NCBI RefSeq assembly: GCF_000346465.2
Contig: NC_034014.1
Span: forward strand, 27,568,076-27,632,075
Direction: 5' to 3'
Length of the DNA stretch: 64,000 nt
Origin: Prunus persica
Taxonomy: Eukaryota > Streptophyta > Magnoliopsida > Rosales > Rosaceae
The position numbers were made by a program, and so were the translations under genes. Shown piece by piece: positions 9,775-19,859 of the stretch. How positions within the stretch are numbered: the first letter of the stretch is position 1; the number at the start of each line of letters is the position of its first letter. The notes beneath the pieces were generated by a model, which was given only the letters and a program-made list of their open reading frames with translations, made no database searches and was not told the origin of the DNA.

Positions 9775-12160
9775 ATGGAGGGGAAGAAAATCATAGCAAT
9801 TTGTCAGTCAGGGGGGGAATTCTTGACTGAGAAAGATGGTACATTGTCATATAGGGGCGGTGACGCTCATGCAATTGACATTGATGACCAGATGACGTTT
9901 AACGAGTTTAAAACAGAGGTGACTGAAATGTTTAGTTGCAGCAACGACAATATGTCCATCAAATACTTCCTCCCTGGCAACAAGAAGACCCTGATTACTG
10001 TTTCCAATGACAAGGATCTCAAGCGCATGATCAAATTCCACAGTGATTTTGCAACCGTTGATATTTATGTCATAGAAGAAATAGTTGCTCCTGATGTCTC
10101 CAACATGCCTGCCAGTAGGTAGTTCTCTTGACATGCATGCTAGTATTTTAACTACTGTTTTGGAAATTTTCTTTTTGGTGAAATTTCAGAATTTCATGGA
10201 TTTTTTTAGGTCGAGCAGAACAACTCTATCAGAAACTGTGGTTCCAGTTGATGCATCTCTCGACGTTGTGGACTTTGTGGGCGATACCACCCAGCCCGAT
10301 ATCCCACTCGATGCCTCTCTTGATATTGTAGATGATGCCAGCCCTATTGATGCACATATTGATGTACCCAATGAAATATCACCCATTTTCCCTCTTCTTG
10401 GCCACAACGATGAGAAGCATGCTAAAGGTGCACAGCAATGGCAGAATGCTATTACGGGTGTGGGCCAAAGATTCAGCAGTGTTCATGAATTTCGTGAATC
10501 GTTGCGTAAATATGCCATTGCACATCAGTTTGCCTTTAGGTATAAGAAGAATGATAGTCATCGCGTGACTGTCAAGTGCAAGGCTGAAGGCTGCCCTTGG
10601 AGAATTCATGCATCAAGGTTATCAACCACTCAGTTAATATGTATCAAGAAGATGAATCCAACACATACATGCGAAGGGGCTGTTGCAACTACGGGGCATC
10701 AGGCAACAAGGAGTTGGGTGGCTAGTATAATTAAGGAGAAGTTAAAATTCTTACCCAATTATAAGCCCAAGGATATTGTGAACGACATCAAGCAGGAATA
10801 TGGAATACAGCTAAACTACTTTCAGGCATGGCGTGGGAAAGAAATAGCAAAGGAGCAGCTTCAAGGTTCATACAAAGAGGCATATAACCAGTTACCGTTC
10901 TTCTGTGACAAGATAATGGAGACAAACCCGGGTAGTCTTGCTACTTTTACGACTAAGGAAGACTCCAGTTTCCATCGCCTATTTGTCTCATTCCATGCCT
11001 CATTGTACGGTTTCCAGCAAGGTTGCAGGCCTCTCCTTTTCCTTGATAGCATACCCCTGAAATCAAAATATCAAGGCACATTGTTGGCGGCAACAGCTGC
11101 AGATGGGAATGATGGGGTTTTCCCTGTTGCTTTCACTGTGGTTGATGCAGAAACTGATGATAACTGGCATTGGTTTTTACTACAACTAAAATCTGCATTC
11201 TCAATAACTTGCCCTATAACATTTGTGGCAGACAGGCAGAAGGGATTAAAAGAATCAATTGCTGATATATTCAAAGACTCATACCATGGCTATTGCCTGC
11301 AATACTTAACCGAGCAACTTATCAGAGACTTGAAAGGGCAGTTTTCTCATGAGGTGAAGCGACTCATGGTTGAGGATCTTTATGCTGCTGCTTATGCATC
11401 TAGGCCTGAAAACTTCCAAAGTTGTCTTGAAAGCATTAAAAGTATCTCACTGGAGGCTTACAATTGGATCGTACAAAGTGAGCCCCAGAACTGGGCAAAT
11501 TCATTCTTTCAAGGTGCTAGATATAACCATATGACATCCAACTTTGGAGAGCTGTTCTATAGTTGGGCATCAGATGCACATGAGTTACCAATAACACAGA
11601 TGGTTGATGTGATCAGGGGTAAGATTATGGAGTTGATCTACACAAGAAGGGCAGAATCTATTCAATGGTTGACAAGGCTGACTCCATCCATGGAGGAAAA
11701 GCTAGATAAGGAAACCCAGAAAGTCCGAAACCTCCAAGTGCTACTTTTGGTTGGTAACACTTTTGAGGTTCGTGGTGACTCCACTGAAGTTGTTGATGTT
11801 GATCGCTGGGACTGTAGTTGTAGAGGGTGGCAGATAACTGGTTTACCATGCTGCCATGCAATTGCTGTCATTGGTTGTCTGGGCCGGAGCCCGTATGATT
11901 ATTGTTCAAGATACTTTACCACCGAGAGCTACAGACTGACATACTCAGAGTCAATACATCCTGTTCCGAATGTAGACATGCCTGTGGTGAAGGCTTCTTC
12001 TCAGCTAGCAGTGACCGTAACCCCTCCTCCCACCCGCCGTCCACCCGGCCGGCCTACTACAAAGAAATATGGACCACAAGAGATGTCTAAGCGTCAACTC
12101 CAGTGCAGCAGATGCAAGGGTCTTGGGCACAACAAGTCCACTTGCAAAGAGTTATTGTAG
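9775..12160 (+). CDS. MUSTANG-type domesticated Mutator transposase with PB1 domain
   Basis: Exons 9775-10118 and 10210-12160 give 764 aa. Order of domains: PB1 (about 1-105, starting MEGKKIIAICQSGGEF), an acidic linker with repeated DASLD, a MuDR-type N-terminal domain with CKAEGCPWRIHAS, the MULE transposase core (RPLLFLDSIPLK first Asp, VADRQKGL second Asp, HGYCLQYLTEQL), a SWIM zinc finger (CSCRGWQITGLPCCHAIA) and a C-terminal zinc knuckle (CSRCKGLGHNKSTC). PB1 plus MULE is the hallmark of the MUSTANG-B group, old domesticated genes that are inherited vertically and were linked to growth, flowering and reproduction in Arabidopsis. The frame is intact and I saw no flanking inverted repeats, which fits a host gene. 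The third acidic catalytic residue cannot be placed with confidence. A 3'UTR intron is likely. Confidence 0.9.
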
Positions 12161-12173
12161 AGTATTAGACGTT

Positions 12174-12547
12174 GTAAGTATCAACCTTTTTGGTGAATAA
12201 TGTTCAATGCTTTGCCCAGTTTACGTCTCAATTTTGATAGTTGTCAAAAGAAACATGTTGTTCCGATGCGTCCATGTTTTTACTGGTTTATTGATGAGTG
12301 TACGTGGTGGCTGCGCATTAGTATTCAAGTGCATTGTAGGTATGGCTTCTTTGTATAGTCTTGCATTTGTTTGAATTTGCGCCAGCACCAGCTTTTGTTT
12401 TGATGTCTCAAATAGAGTTCCCTGGCTGCTAATGAGGCTTTAAGGATTACATTTCTTTTTTTGGTTCAATGTAGTTTTGGCTGACATGTATTTTAGCATA
12501 AATATACCTTAATAACTGAATTTGCTTTTCTTTTTTTTCCCTAATAG
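12174..12547 (+). other. Probable 3'UTR intron of the MUSTANG-type gene
   Basis: A strong donor GTAAGT starts 13 bases after the stop codon, and a polypyrimidine tract followed by CTAATAG ends at 12547. Being close to the stop, it should not trigger nonsense-mediated decay under the usual distance rule. Inferred from consensus only. Confidence 0.55.
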
Positions 12548-13518
12548 GATTGCATCAGAGGACAAAGGCAAGGGCATCACAATCTGTACTAGACTAGTGG
12601 AACCTCAGAGACAGAATGGGACCTGTTTCTTAGTTTAAAATAACCAAGCCATGGAACCTGACGTATGTAGTTGTAATTATCATTCCCCTTTGGTAGTTGT
12701 ATTGCTAACTTGGTTATTTGCTAGTTTGACTTAGTGTAACGTGTGATGACTATAACATTGGTAGTAGGAGGAGCATGTTCTTAGAGTTACTTGAAGGTCC
12801 ATGGAAGTTGGAATGGCATGAATAGATGCCAAAATCTAAGTAGTTTTGGTCCTTTCTCTTGTAAATTATCCTTTTGGTCAGTTGAATGATAAAAGCAGCT
12901 GACTTGAGCTTGTATTTATTGAATACAAGTTCTCCATGTGTAACATTCTGCTTCCCCTTTTTTGTTTTTTTAAAAAATTCCGATATACAAGTGATACTGA
13001 AAAGGGGAAATCGATCACAAAACCACGGTGCACTGGTTCCCTTTGTAAAGTTGCAAATGTTAGATTATGTGGGTTGAATGAGAAAGCTGGAGAGTGGCAC
13101 CAAATTGTAGGCCAACATGCGATCTGTGGACTCTATTTATATGATGATTATGTGTAAACACGAACATTTAAATCGACCCCAAGGCAACTCTCCGGTAACC
13201 ACACCAGAAAGCAATGGCCACCACTCTTATAAAAAAATGGCAACTTGATGGGTCTGACCAGTCATACCAAGTGACTGATTAATGTTTATATAATATGAAA
13301 AAAGAAAATAGGCCAATAGGAATTTAAAAAAAGAATCAGTTTTGTTTTGGATTTCTTGGGATTAAGGTACATGAAAGAATCTGCGTGCAGCCTAGCTAGA
13401 ACGCATATTGGGTGAACGTTCAAGCTCATGTCATTGCCTCCCTCCCTCAATTATATAAAAAAGAATCGTTTGATGCTTGTGTAAGCTGTTAGCCCTCTTG
13501 ACGTCTCTTGCAAAGTAC
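12548..13518. other. 3'UTR and intergenic spacer
   Basis: The first few hundred bases are probably the 3'UTR of the MUSTANG-type gene. The rest is AT-rich with no coding potential; short frames at 12886-13157 match nothing recognisable. Confidence 0.5.
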
Positions 13519-14108
13519 TCATCGGCTATGTACCATGCATAATGCATTTCTTGCAAGCTCAATGGGCTTCTTCAACGCTTGATCAAGAAGAACTGGTTTG
13601 GCTTTTGCAGGAGGCAATTGTTGAAGGCATTTCTGTTGGTACGAGATTACAGCATTCAGGCTGCTCTTAACATCAGCTGACTTCCTCCCGAACAAGTCCT
13701 CTGATCGAACGGCTAACACAGATTCAAGCTGGCCAATCCCCAAGTCTATCAGTCCAAAGCAACCAAGTTTTCCCTTTTGGTTATCACCACCTTTTGGCTT
13801 ATTGTGTTCCACATTTTTCATTGCCGCAAGGGTTGATTTGATAGCCGCTGTAAAATATTTTACCACATCAGCTTTGTTGCCAACCGGACTAAGAGTGTCT
13901 TGGCAAAGTCCCCTGTAACAGTTCTGCCACAAATGTTGTCAAGGCTCATGTGGATGCCTGTGTTGTTCATCGGGTGTTCTATAGTCTTCTTGGGGCTATC
14001 TACATCCACCACGACAAGCACCACAACTGCGGCAATAACCACAAAGGAGACCCTGATCACTATCATGTTGCTAAGAATTTGATTCCTCTCTTCCTGATCT
14101 TCATCCAT
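13519..14108 (-). pseudogene. Pectinesterase/PMEI-domain gene, frameshifted and truncated
   Basis: On the minus strand, a frame from 14108 starts with a cytosolic tail (MDEDQEERNQ), a membrane anchor rich in Val/Ala, and a piece ending DNICGRT. The overlapping frame from 13932 carries on with CYRGLCQDTLSPVGNKADVV and a helical region ending in ELARNAL, then stops at 13519. Together they look like the pro-region (PMEI domain) of a type-I pectin methylesterase, which restrains the catalytic domain until secretion. The two halves are in different frames and no pectinesterase catalytic domain follows. The spaced cysteines of the PMEI fold are therefore split. Reads as a decayed gene; an unannotated short intron or a sequencing indel near 13930 are alternatives. 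Confidence 0.6.
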
Positions 14109-15328
14109 TAGGAATTAATGACATAAGAAGAGATGATGGCACAAATTGCTTGTTCTTCTTTAGTTCTCTCTCCTTTAATATGCGGGCGTGTATTTGAGGC
14201 TCAACAGCGCCTGCAACAAGAAATAGAACTGATCTTAACTGCATTTAGTTTAGTAGTTTGTTTTTGGTAACACAATACTAGAAGTTCAAAGCCTTTTTCC
14301 TATGACTGCTATTTTTAAGCAAACTCTGGTAAGACTGGTATTAATTGACATTGACCGAGTCTTTTGAAGGCAACTAATTTGGGAAAAAAATACAATCAAT
14401 CAACCAACATTAAAATTAATCTTAAGAAAAAATTACACAATGAAATAGAATAAAACAACTAAAAGAGATATCCATCCAACCAACCAACCAATAAATAACA
14501 AAAAGAAAATTAAGCTAATTTTGAGCCAACAAGAATATTTTTATTTTTAAAAAAGGAGGAAATTTCTGAAAAGTCTATCTGAAGAATGACACTTATCAAT
14601 TTCCTCCTTACACTTCTTTTTTATGTCTTTTTTCAAACTTATAGTACTAAAAGCAAAACAAGGAGGGTTCATGAACCACTTGCACTACCCTGCTTGAATC
14701 TTCGATCCCAACCTTCACCAGTTTGCCTATCATTTCATTCTTGACCCTTCTTGCCTAGGAGTAAAGTACCGCGCAACAAGTGAGGTCCGAACAAGTCTCA
14801 TTAGGGATGCTTGGTTCTACATTTGAAGTGGCTTCAATTTCTTTTGATTACATAAAGCTTCCCCAGGCAGCTAGCTCAAATAGGACATCACTGTTCTGCA
14901 TTCTGACTTCCGCATCCATTACTTTTTGAAGGATTTTTTGCTGAAACATGTATAAAGTTAATTCGGAGACATACAAACAGTTTACAATAAAACTTCCACA
15001 GAGATTTCATAGACAAAGAATTACATTTGAAGCTGTAGGAACATATTGGTATAACAACGAACCTTTCTTGGTCTTGGTTGAGGGTTAGAATCTGTACAAG
15101 AGATCAATGCACATGGTACGTGAAGGTGAAGAAAACTATTGAACAGGGTAGGCAACAATCATACCCCCGATCCATTGCACTAGGCACCACAGCTACAAAC
15201 TAGCTCAGCTGTGACTGATTTTGGGGACAAAATCTTCAATAGTGAACATGTAACAAAAGCACACTTCACCAAGGTAGTTGAGCGACGAACAGGTCATGAA
15301 TTGATTATTGGGATGGAAGTATCATGAT
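14109..15328. other. Intergenic plus 3' region of the PPR gene
   Basis: AT-rich, with no coding region recognised on either strand. The part from about 14700 to 15328 is presumably the 3'UTR of the minus-strand PPR gene. 14380-14530 is poor in G with repeated AACCAACC phrases. Confidence 0.5.
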
Positions 15329-17515
15329 TCATGTCACATCTAATCCCTCTACAAGGATGTTGCTAACAGTATCTTGGACAGTACAATTATCATAGTCCAA
15401 CACGTTCCAATCTACTTCTTCGCTAACAGCAGAACCAATAAGCAATCCATGAGTCTTAGCATCTGGGACCCAACCCTTTTCCAACATTATATCCAACAAT
15501 CGACAGGCCTCATGTTTATAACCCTCTTTCCAGAGGCCGTTAATCAGTACATTATAAATTGCTGAATTCAGAGCTTCGCTACTAGAAGCAAGCTTATCAA
15601 TTGAATCTGAAATCACGTGCAGCTGAGAAAGGTTGGCTATACAAGACAGTAGATTAAATAGTCTCTCTGAATCAGGTATAAGACCCTTGTTGACCATCAT
15701 ACGGAAAAGCAATATGCATTCTTTCACTCGATTCTGCAGACTCATGCTTTGTATGAGTATGCAATATGCATCCAGATCAAGATTGCAACCCTCCACCAAC
15801 ATTTTTGAGAGAACTACTAGCAGATCTTTTGCGTTGTCTACTTTTGACAAGCCAAACATAATAGCTGAGTAAGTTGAACTGGTAGAAGAAGTACCAGAAT
15901 AATAGGCCAATTTTTGTAGCCTTATTGCTTCATCAACCTTTCCTGTCTCACATACACCCTTGATCAACATATTGAACGAGGAAGACTGGATAGAGCACCT
16001 ATTACTAGACATGTAACAGAACACTTCAGTGGCCTCATGAGTCATTTCCACTAGGCAAAGGCCTTTGACAAGCTCAGAGTAAGATGTAGGATCCAAAACC
16101 CAGCTTTTGGCACGGATGTGATGAAATAAATCCAGAGCATTTCTGTAGTTGCTCATTTTGCAGTTTCCAATAACTAGTGCTGAGTATGTGGCACAGTCAG
16201 GAAGAGAAGAAGACACCACCATTCTACCTAGAATTTCAGACGCTACCCTAATCCTGGAATTCTCGCAAAGCCATCTGATAAGGATATTCCACGAATTACA
16301 ATCAGCTACATCACTTTCAGACATTTTCACAAGTAGGTCTTTTGCCATAAGAAATTTACCAGCACTGCAGCAACCTTCAAGCAATACATTGCAGACAGAA
16401 GTTTCTAGGATATGCTTATCTTCCAAGAACTTCATAGCATCATCTATCTTCCCTAATTTACAGAACACATTTACTACGTCCGCAAACACATCATTAGCTG
16501 GTGTCAATCCAGTTTCCATCATATCTTCTAGAACCTTTATCGCATCATTTAAACAAAGGTTCTTGCATAAACACTGTAACAGAACCCCACAAATCAATGA
16601 ATCCGGCATAAAATTGGAAGCTCTCATCATTTCGAACAATCTGATTCCCTCCTCGGGTCTATTATTCTGACAAAACAAAGGTATTAGGGTGGAATAAAAA
16701 CTCAAATCAGGCTGACAACCAAGTTCAAGCATTTCACTTAAAACAATAACAGCTTCATCCACTCTACCTTTTGCAATATGAGCCTTTATGAGTATCTCAA
16801 AGGTCCTACAATTAGGGCTACACCCTTTCTTCTTCATTCTCCTATACTGACCCAAAGCAGACTCAATGTGGTCGGTCTCCAACAATGCCTCTAACAAATA
16901 ATTCAAAGTTTCAATAGTTGGTAAGATCCCTGCCGTCACCATCTCCTTATAGACAAACAAGACATCTTGAAAATCTCTCTTATCCTCCACAAGAGCGCCC
17001 AATACAGCATTAAATGTCTCAATTGAGGGCCTATAGCCACCTGCCTTCATATTCACAAGTACCCTTATTGCCTCACTTTGCCTACAATGTTTAACAAACA
17101 TATCAACCAATGCCAAAAGAGCCTCTTCAACACCTGGGCATTTATCTTTCACCATATTTTGACAAAACCCTTCCATTTCCTCAACCTTTCCAGCTAAACC
17201 CAGTTTCAAAATGATCCGATAATACGTATCTGCGGTGTGGTTAAACCGTCTTTGGAGGGAAGCCCATTTGAATACCTTCACTGCTGAGCTCAAATCATCA
17301 GTGTTATCTAAAACCCGGATTAAGTTATCAGGAACAAGCTTATTCCTCAAAGACTGGATATTTTGTTCAAAGTCGGATGAATTTGGTGGGTCTTGATTCT
17401 TTCCCGGGAAACATTCAACGGTTTTAGCACATGAAGCTGAAGAAATGCATGCACCTGAGCAGACCCAGAAAGGGATTCTCTTGGAAAATGTCAAAGGCTG
17501 GAGCTTTACCAGCAT
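15329..17515 (-). CDS. P-class pentatricopeptide repeat protein, intronless
   Basis: 728 aa in one exon. After a basic, Ser/Ala-containing N terminus of about 40 residues, which could be an organelle-targeting peptide, there is a run of about 17 consecutive 35-residue repeats from roughly residue 92 (examples: TYYRIILKLGLAGKVEEMEG, TFEILIKAHIAKGRVDEAVI, SWNILIRWLCENSRIRVASE). No E, E+, DYW or SMR domain follows, so this is P class: an RNA-binding solenoid, usually acting in stability, splicing or translation of organelle transcripts. The lack of introns is normal for the family. Its RNA target cannot be read reliably from sequence, because repeat registers vary. It is divergent to the NEAP gene, with a 2.3 kb spacer between their starts. 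Confidence 0.93.
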   Translation of the reverse strand: MLVKLQPLTFSKRIPFWVCSGACISSASCAKTVECFPGKNQDPPNSSDFEQNIQSLRNKLVPDNLIRVLDNTDDLSSAVKVFKWASLQRRFNHTADTYYRIILKLGLAGKVEEMEGFCQNMVKDKCPGVEEALLALVDMFVKHCRQSEAIRVLVNMKAGGYRPSIETFNAVLGALVEDKRDFQDVLFVYKEMVTAGILPTIETLNYLLEALLETDHIESALGQYRRMKKKGCSPNCRTFEILIKAHIAKGRVDEAVIVLSEMLELGCQPDLSFYSTLIPLFCQNNRPEEGIRLFEMMRASNFMPDSLICGVLLQCLCKNLCLNDAIKVLEDMMETGLTPANDVFADVVNVFCKLGKIDDAMKFLEDKHILETSVCNVLLEGCCSAGKFLMAKDLLVKMSESDVADCNSWNILIRWLCENSRIRVASEILGRMVVSSSLPDCATYSALVIGNCKMSNYRNALDLFHHIRAKSWVLDPTSYSELVKGLCLVEMTHEATEVFCYMSSNRCSIQSSSFNMLIKGVCETGKVDEAIRLQKLAYYSGTSSTSSTYSAIMFGLSKVDNAKDLLVVLSKMLVEGCNLDLDAYCILIQSMSLQNRVKECILLFRMMVNKGLIPDSERLFNLLSCIANLSQLHVISDSIDKLASSSEALNSAIYNVLINGLWKEGYKHEACRLLDIMLEKGWVPDAKTHGLLIGSAVSEEVDWNVLDYDNCTVQDTVSNILVEGLDVT

Positions 17516-17769
17516 TGCAAGAGTTCATGAACAGTTTGTGCTATTTCCTCCGGTAAAACAAGAAGTTTATATGTAAAAGAGAATTAACGAAAGATTGATC
17601 ACTGACCTGAGAAATGAAGCACAAAACTGAAGGCAGAGAATGACATGAAAAAGTGACATCTTAGGATTTTAGGCAGAGAGAGCGAAGAAACCAGGTTGTG
17701 TCAACTCTGTGAACTTCTTGGTTCTGCCGTGAAGAAGTGCGGAGAGTTTTGTTTCTCTGAGAAGTGACT

Positions 17770-17818
17770 TGGGCCTCTTGGGCCTTCGGTCTGATAATTG
17801 ACTTGGGTCTTTTGGGCC
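17770..17818 (-). promoter_or_regulatory. Cluster of site-II-like TGGGCC/T motifs upstream of the PPR gene
   Basis: TGGGCC occurs at 17770, 17779 and 17813 and TGGGTC at 17804, all within 50 bases and about 255-300 bases upstream of the PPR start. Site II elements (TGGGCY, bound by TCP factors) are known to be enriched in promoters of ribosomal-protein, mitochondrial and PPR genes. The motif positions are seen; the function is inferred. Confidence 0.5.
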
Positions 17819-19859
17819 TTGGGAGCTCGTCTAAGGCAGAGCTACTTGGTCTACTTTTGTTATTCAAAGTTTTTTTTTTTGTCTTCTTTATCATATAATA
17901 TGTTTCCAATTAAAATTGTTTTCTTGTAATTTTTAGTACTTCTCAAATTAGTGTTTGACTGGCCTCTTAATCTTTGACATTTTGTTTTAACTAATGTTTA
18001 GGAAAAAAATATTATAATTTGTTATATTTGTTATGGTCTTTATTTAAGTTCATAAATTTGAGCTTTTTAATTTCGGATGAAATCCTTTATGGAGAGTTTA
18101 ATATTATTTTTATAGGCTGATATATAAAATGAACTGTAATAAGTTTGTAGCTCATGTAATTAAGAACATTTATTTATGCACTCGAAGTTCTAGATTTGAT
18201 TCCCTCACCCCAATATCACTTGTATAAATATATATATATATATATATATAAAGTGAACTTGGCATGAGGTACTAATTAAATCTTTAAAAAGAAAATTGAT
18301 CATTTAAATTTGTGTGGAAAAATATATTTCAAACTACTAGTCAACCGAAAAATTAAAATAAAAACAAAGACAAGTAGATAGAGCCCAAAAGCATGAACCG
18401 TTTAAAAAGCGAACCGGCCCGTCATTGTTTAAAACAGGAAGATCCAAAAATGATCCAAATAGGGCCAACGTGTCAAGACCCCATTGGCGGTGTCGAAAAT
18501 TTGGATTTGCCGCGCTGTGGGTCAAACTGAAAACAAAGGAGGACCAAGTGATAGCTTCGAGAATCGTCATATTTACGAACCCGAGGCTCGGAAGCTCCGA
18601 ACCAAAGCAATCAGGCCTCTGTCACATTTCGCTTAAATGCAGCAACTTCCACTGAATAAAGACAAAAAATTTATAATTTTGTAAAGAAAATCCTACTATC
18701 AATTACCCTAATTTCACGGGTTTATTGGTGCTAAGTTGGTTTCCATTTTGAGCCCTTGGATGATGCCCGAAAGCTGATTCACCGCCGTCCGATTGTGTTA
18801 CCTTCTCTGTTGTTGGGCTGAAACAGAGTATTAGTATTTGATTGAGGTCTATCTGTCTGTCTGTCATATGTTGGGAAGAAGACAAAGAGATTCCCAAGTG
18901 GGTTTTGCTAAGCAGCTCTTTGTTCAAACTGGGTATATGACTCAGCACCTGGTATCTCTCTCCCTCTCTCTCTCACTCTCCTCTGTGTGTTTCTGATGGG
19001 TTAAAAAAACATTTCTTTGTGATCTCATGTTGTTTATGCTGGTGACTGGTAAGAGTTGCAGTTTTCTTAGTGTCTTTGGATCTGTTTTGGGGATTTTTAG
19101 GAACTTACTTTGCATGTAGAGGTTAGGAGGTGGTCAATTTTTAGTTTATTGAAAAAGATCGGAACTTTTTATGGTTTTGTTTATGCTTTCTTTTTTCCTG
19201 CGAAATTTGATATGTGTGTCAGTTGTAAACTCAAATTGACTTGAACTTTTTGAATGGTGAATTTTGTTTAACTTTATTTTTCTGGGTATGAGCTTCAAAT
19301 TTGAGACTTTTCAGTTCAGATTTCTTTAAGTTCAGTAGACCCAGTTGATGCCTCTCTCTCTTATTAACTCAATATTATTTATTGGTTGAGGTTGACGCAC
19401 CTTAGGCATGCTTCTCTCTCTACCACTTCCTTCATCTTTCTCTCTCTTCATAACAGTTGGGTTGACGTTCTGAGGAGCTGTATTATTTGCATGATAAAAT
19501 TTCAAAAATATGTGCAATTATCTTGGATTAGATTATCTCGAGAAAATGATGTTGGTAGAACTGTTCATTTTTTAAAAAAATTGGCATGAATTTTCATTTT
19601 TTTAAAGTTGAATCCGTCAAACCATTTACAGTGTTTTTAAAGTTACAATTTATTTAAATAATCATTTTTTAAATTACAATTTCTTGAAGGCCATGAAAAT
19701 TTAATGCACAACTACCGCTTTCACATGCAGCTATGAAGTTAATAGCTTTCACTGTAAGGACCAACCTCTGATCTTTGGGCCCTTTCGACTTTATTCACTG
19801 TATTCACGCCATACAGATCTTCACCATCAACCTCACTTGGCTAAAAAGATTTGGAATTT
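17819..19859. other. Divergent promoter region and NEAP leader
   Basis: Contains a TA microsatellite at 18228-18250, AT-rich spacer, and from about 18850 a likely transcribed leader of the NEAP gene with CT-rich stretches (18956-18985). A leader intron is plausible (donor CCTG|GTATCT near 18950) but the acceptor is not certain. No extra coding region was found. Confidence 0.45.
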
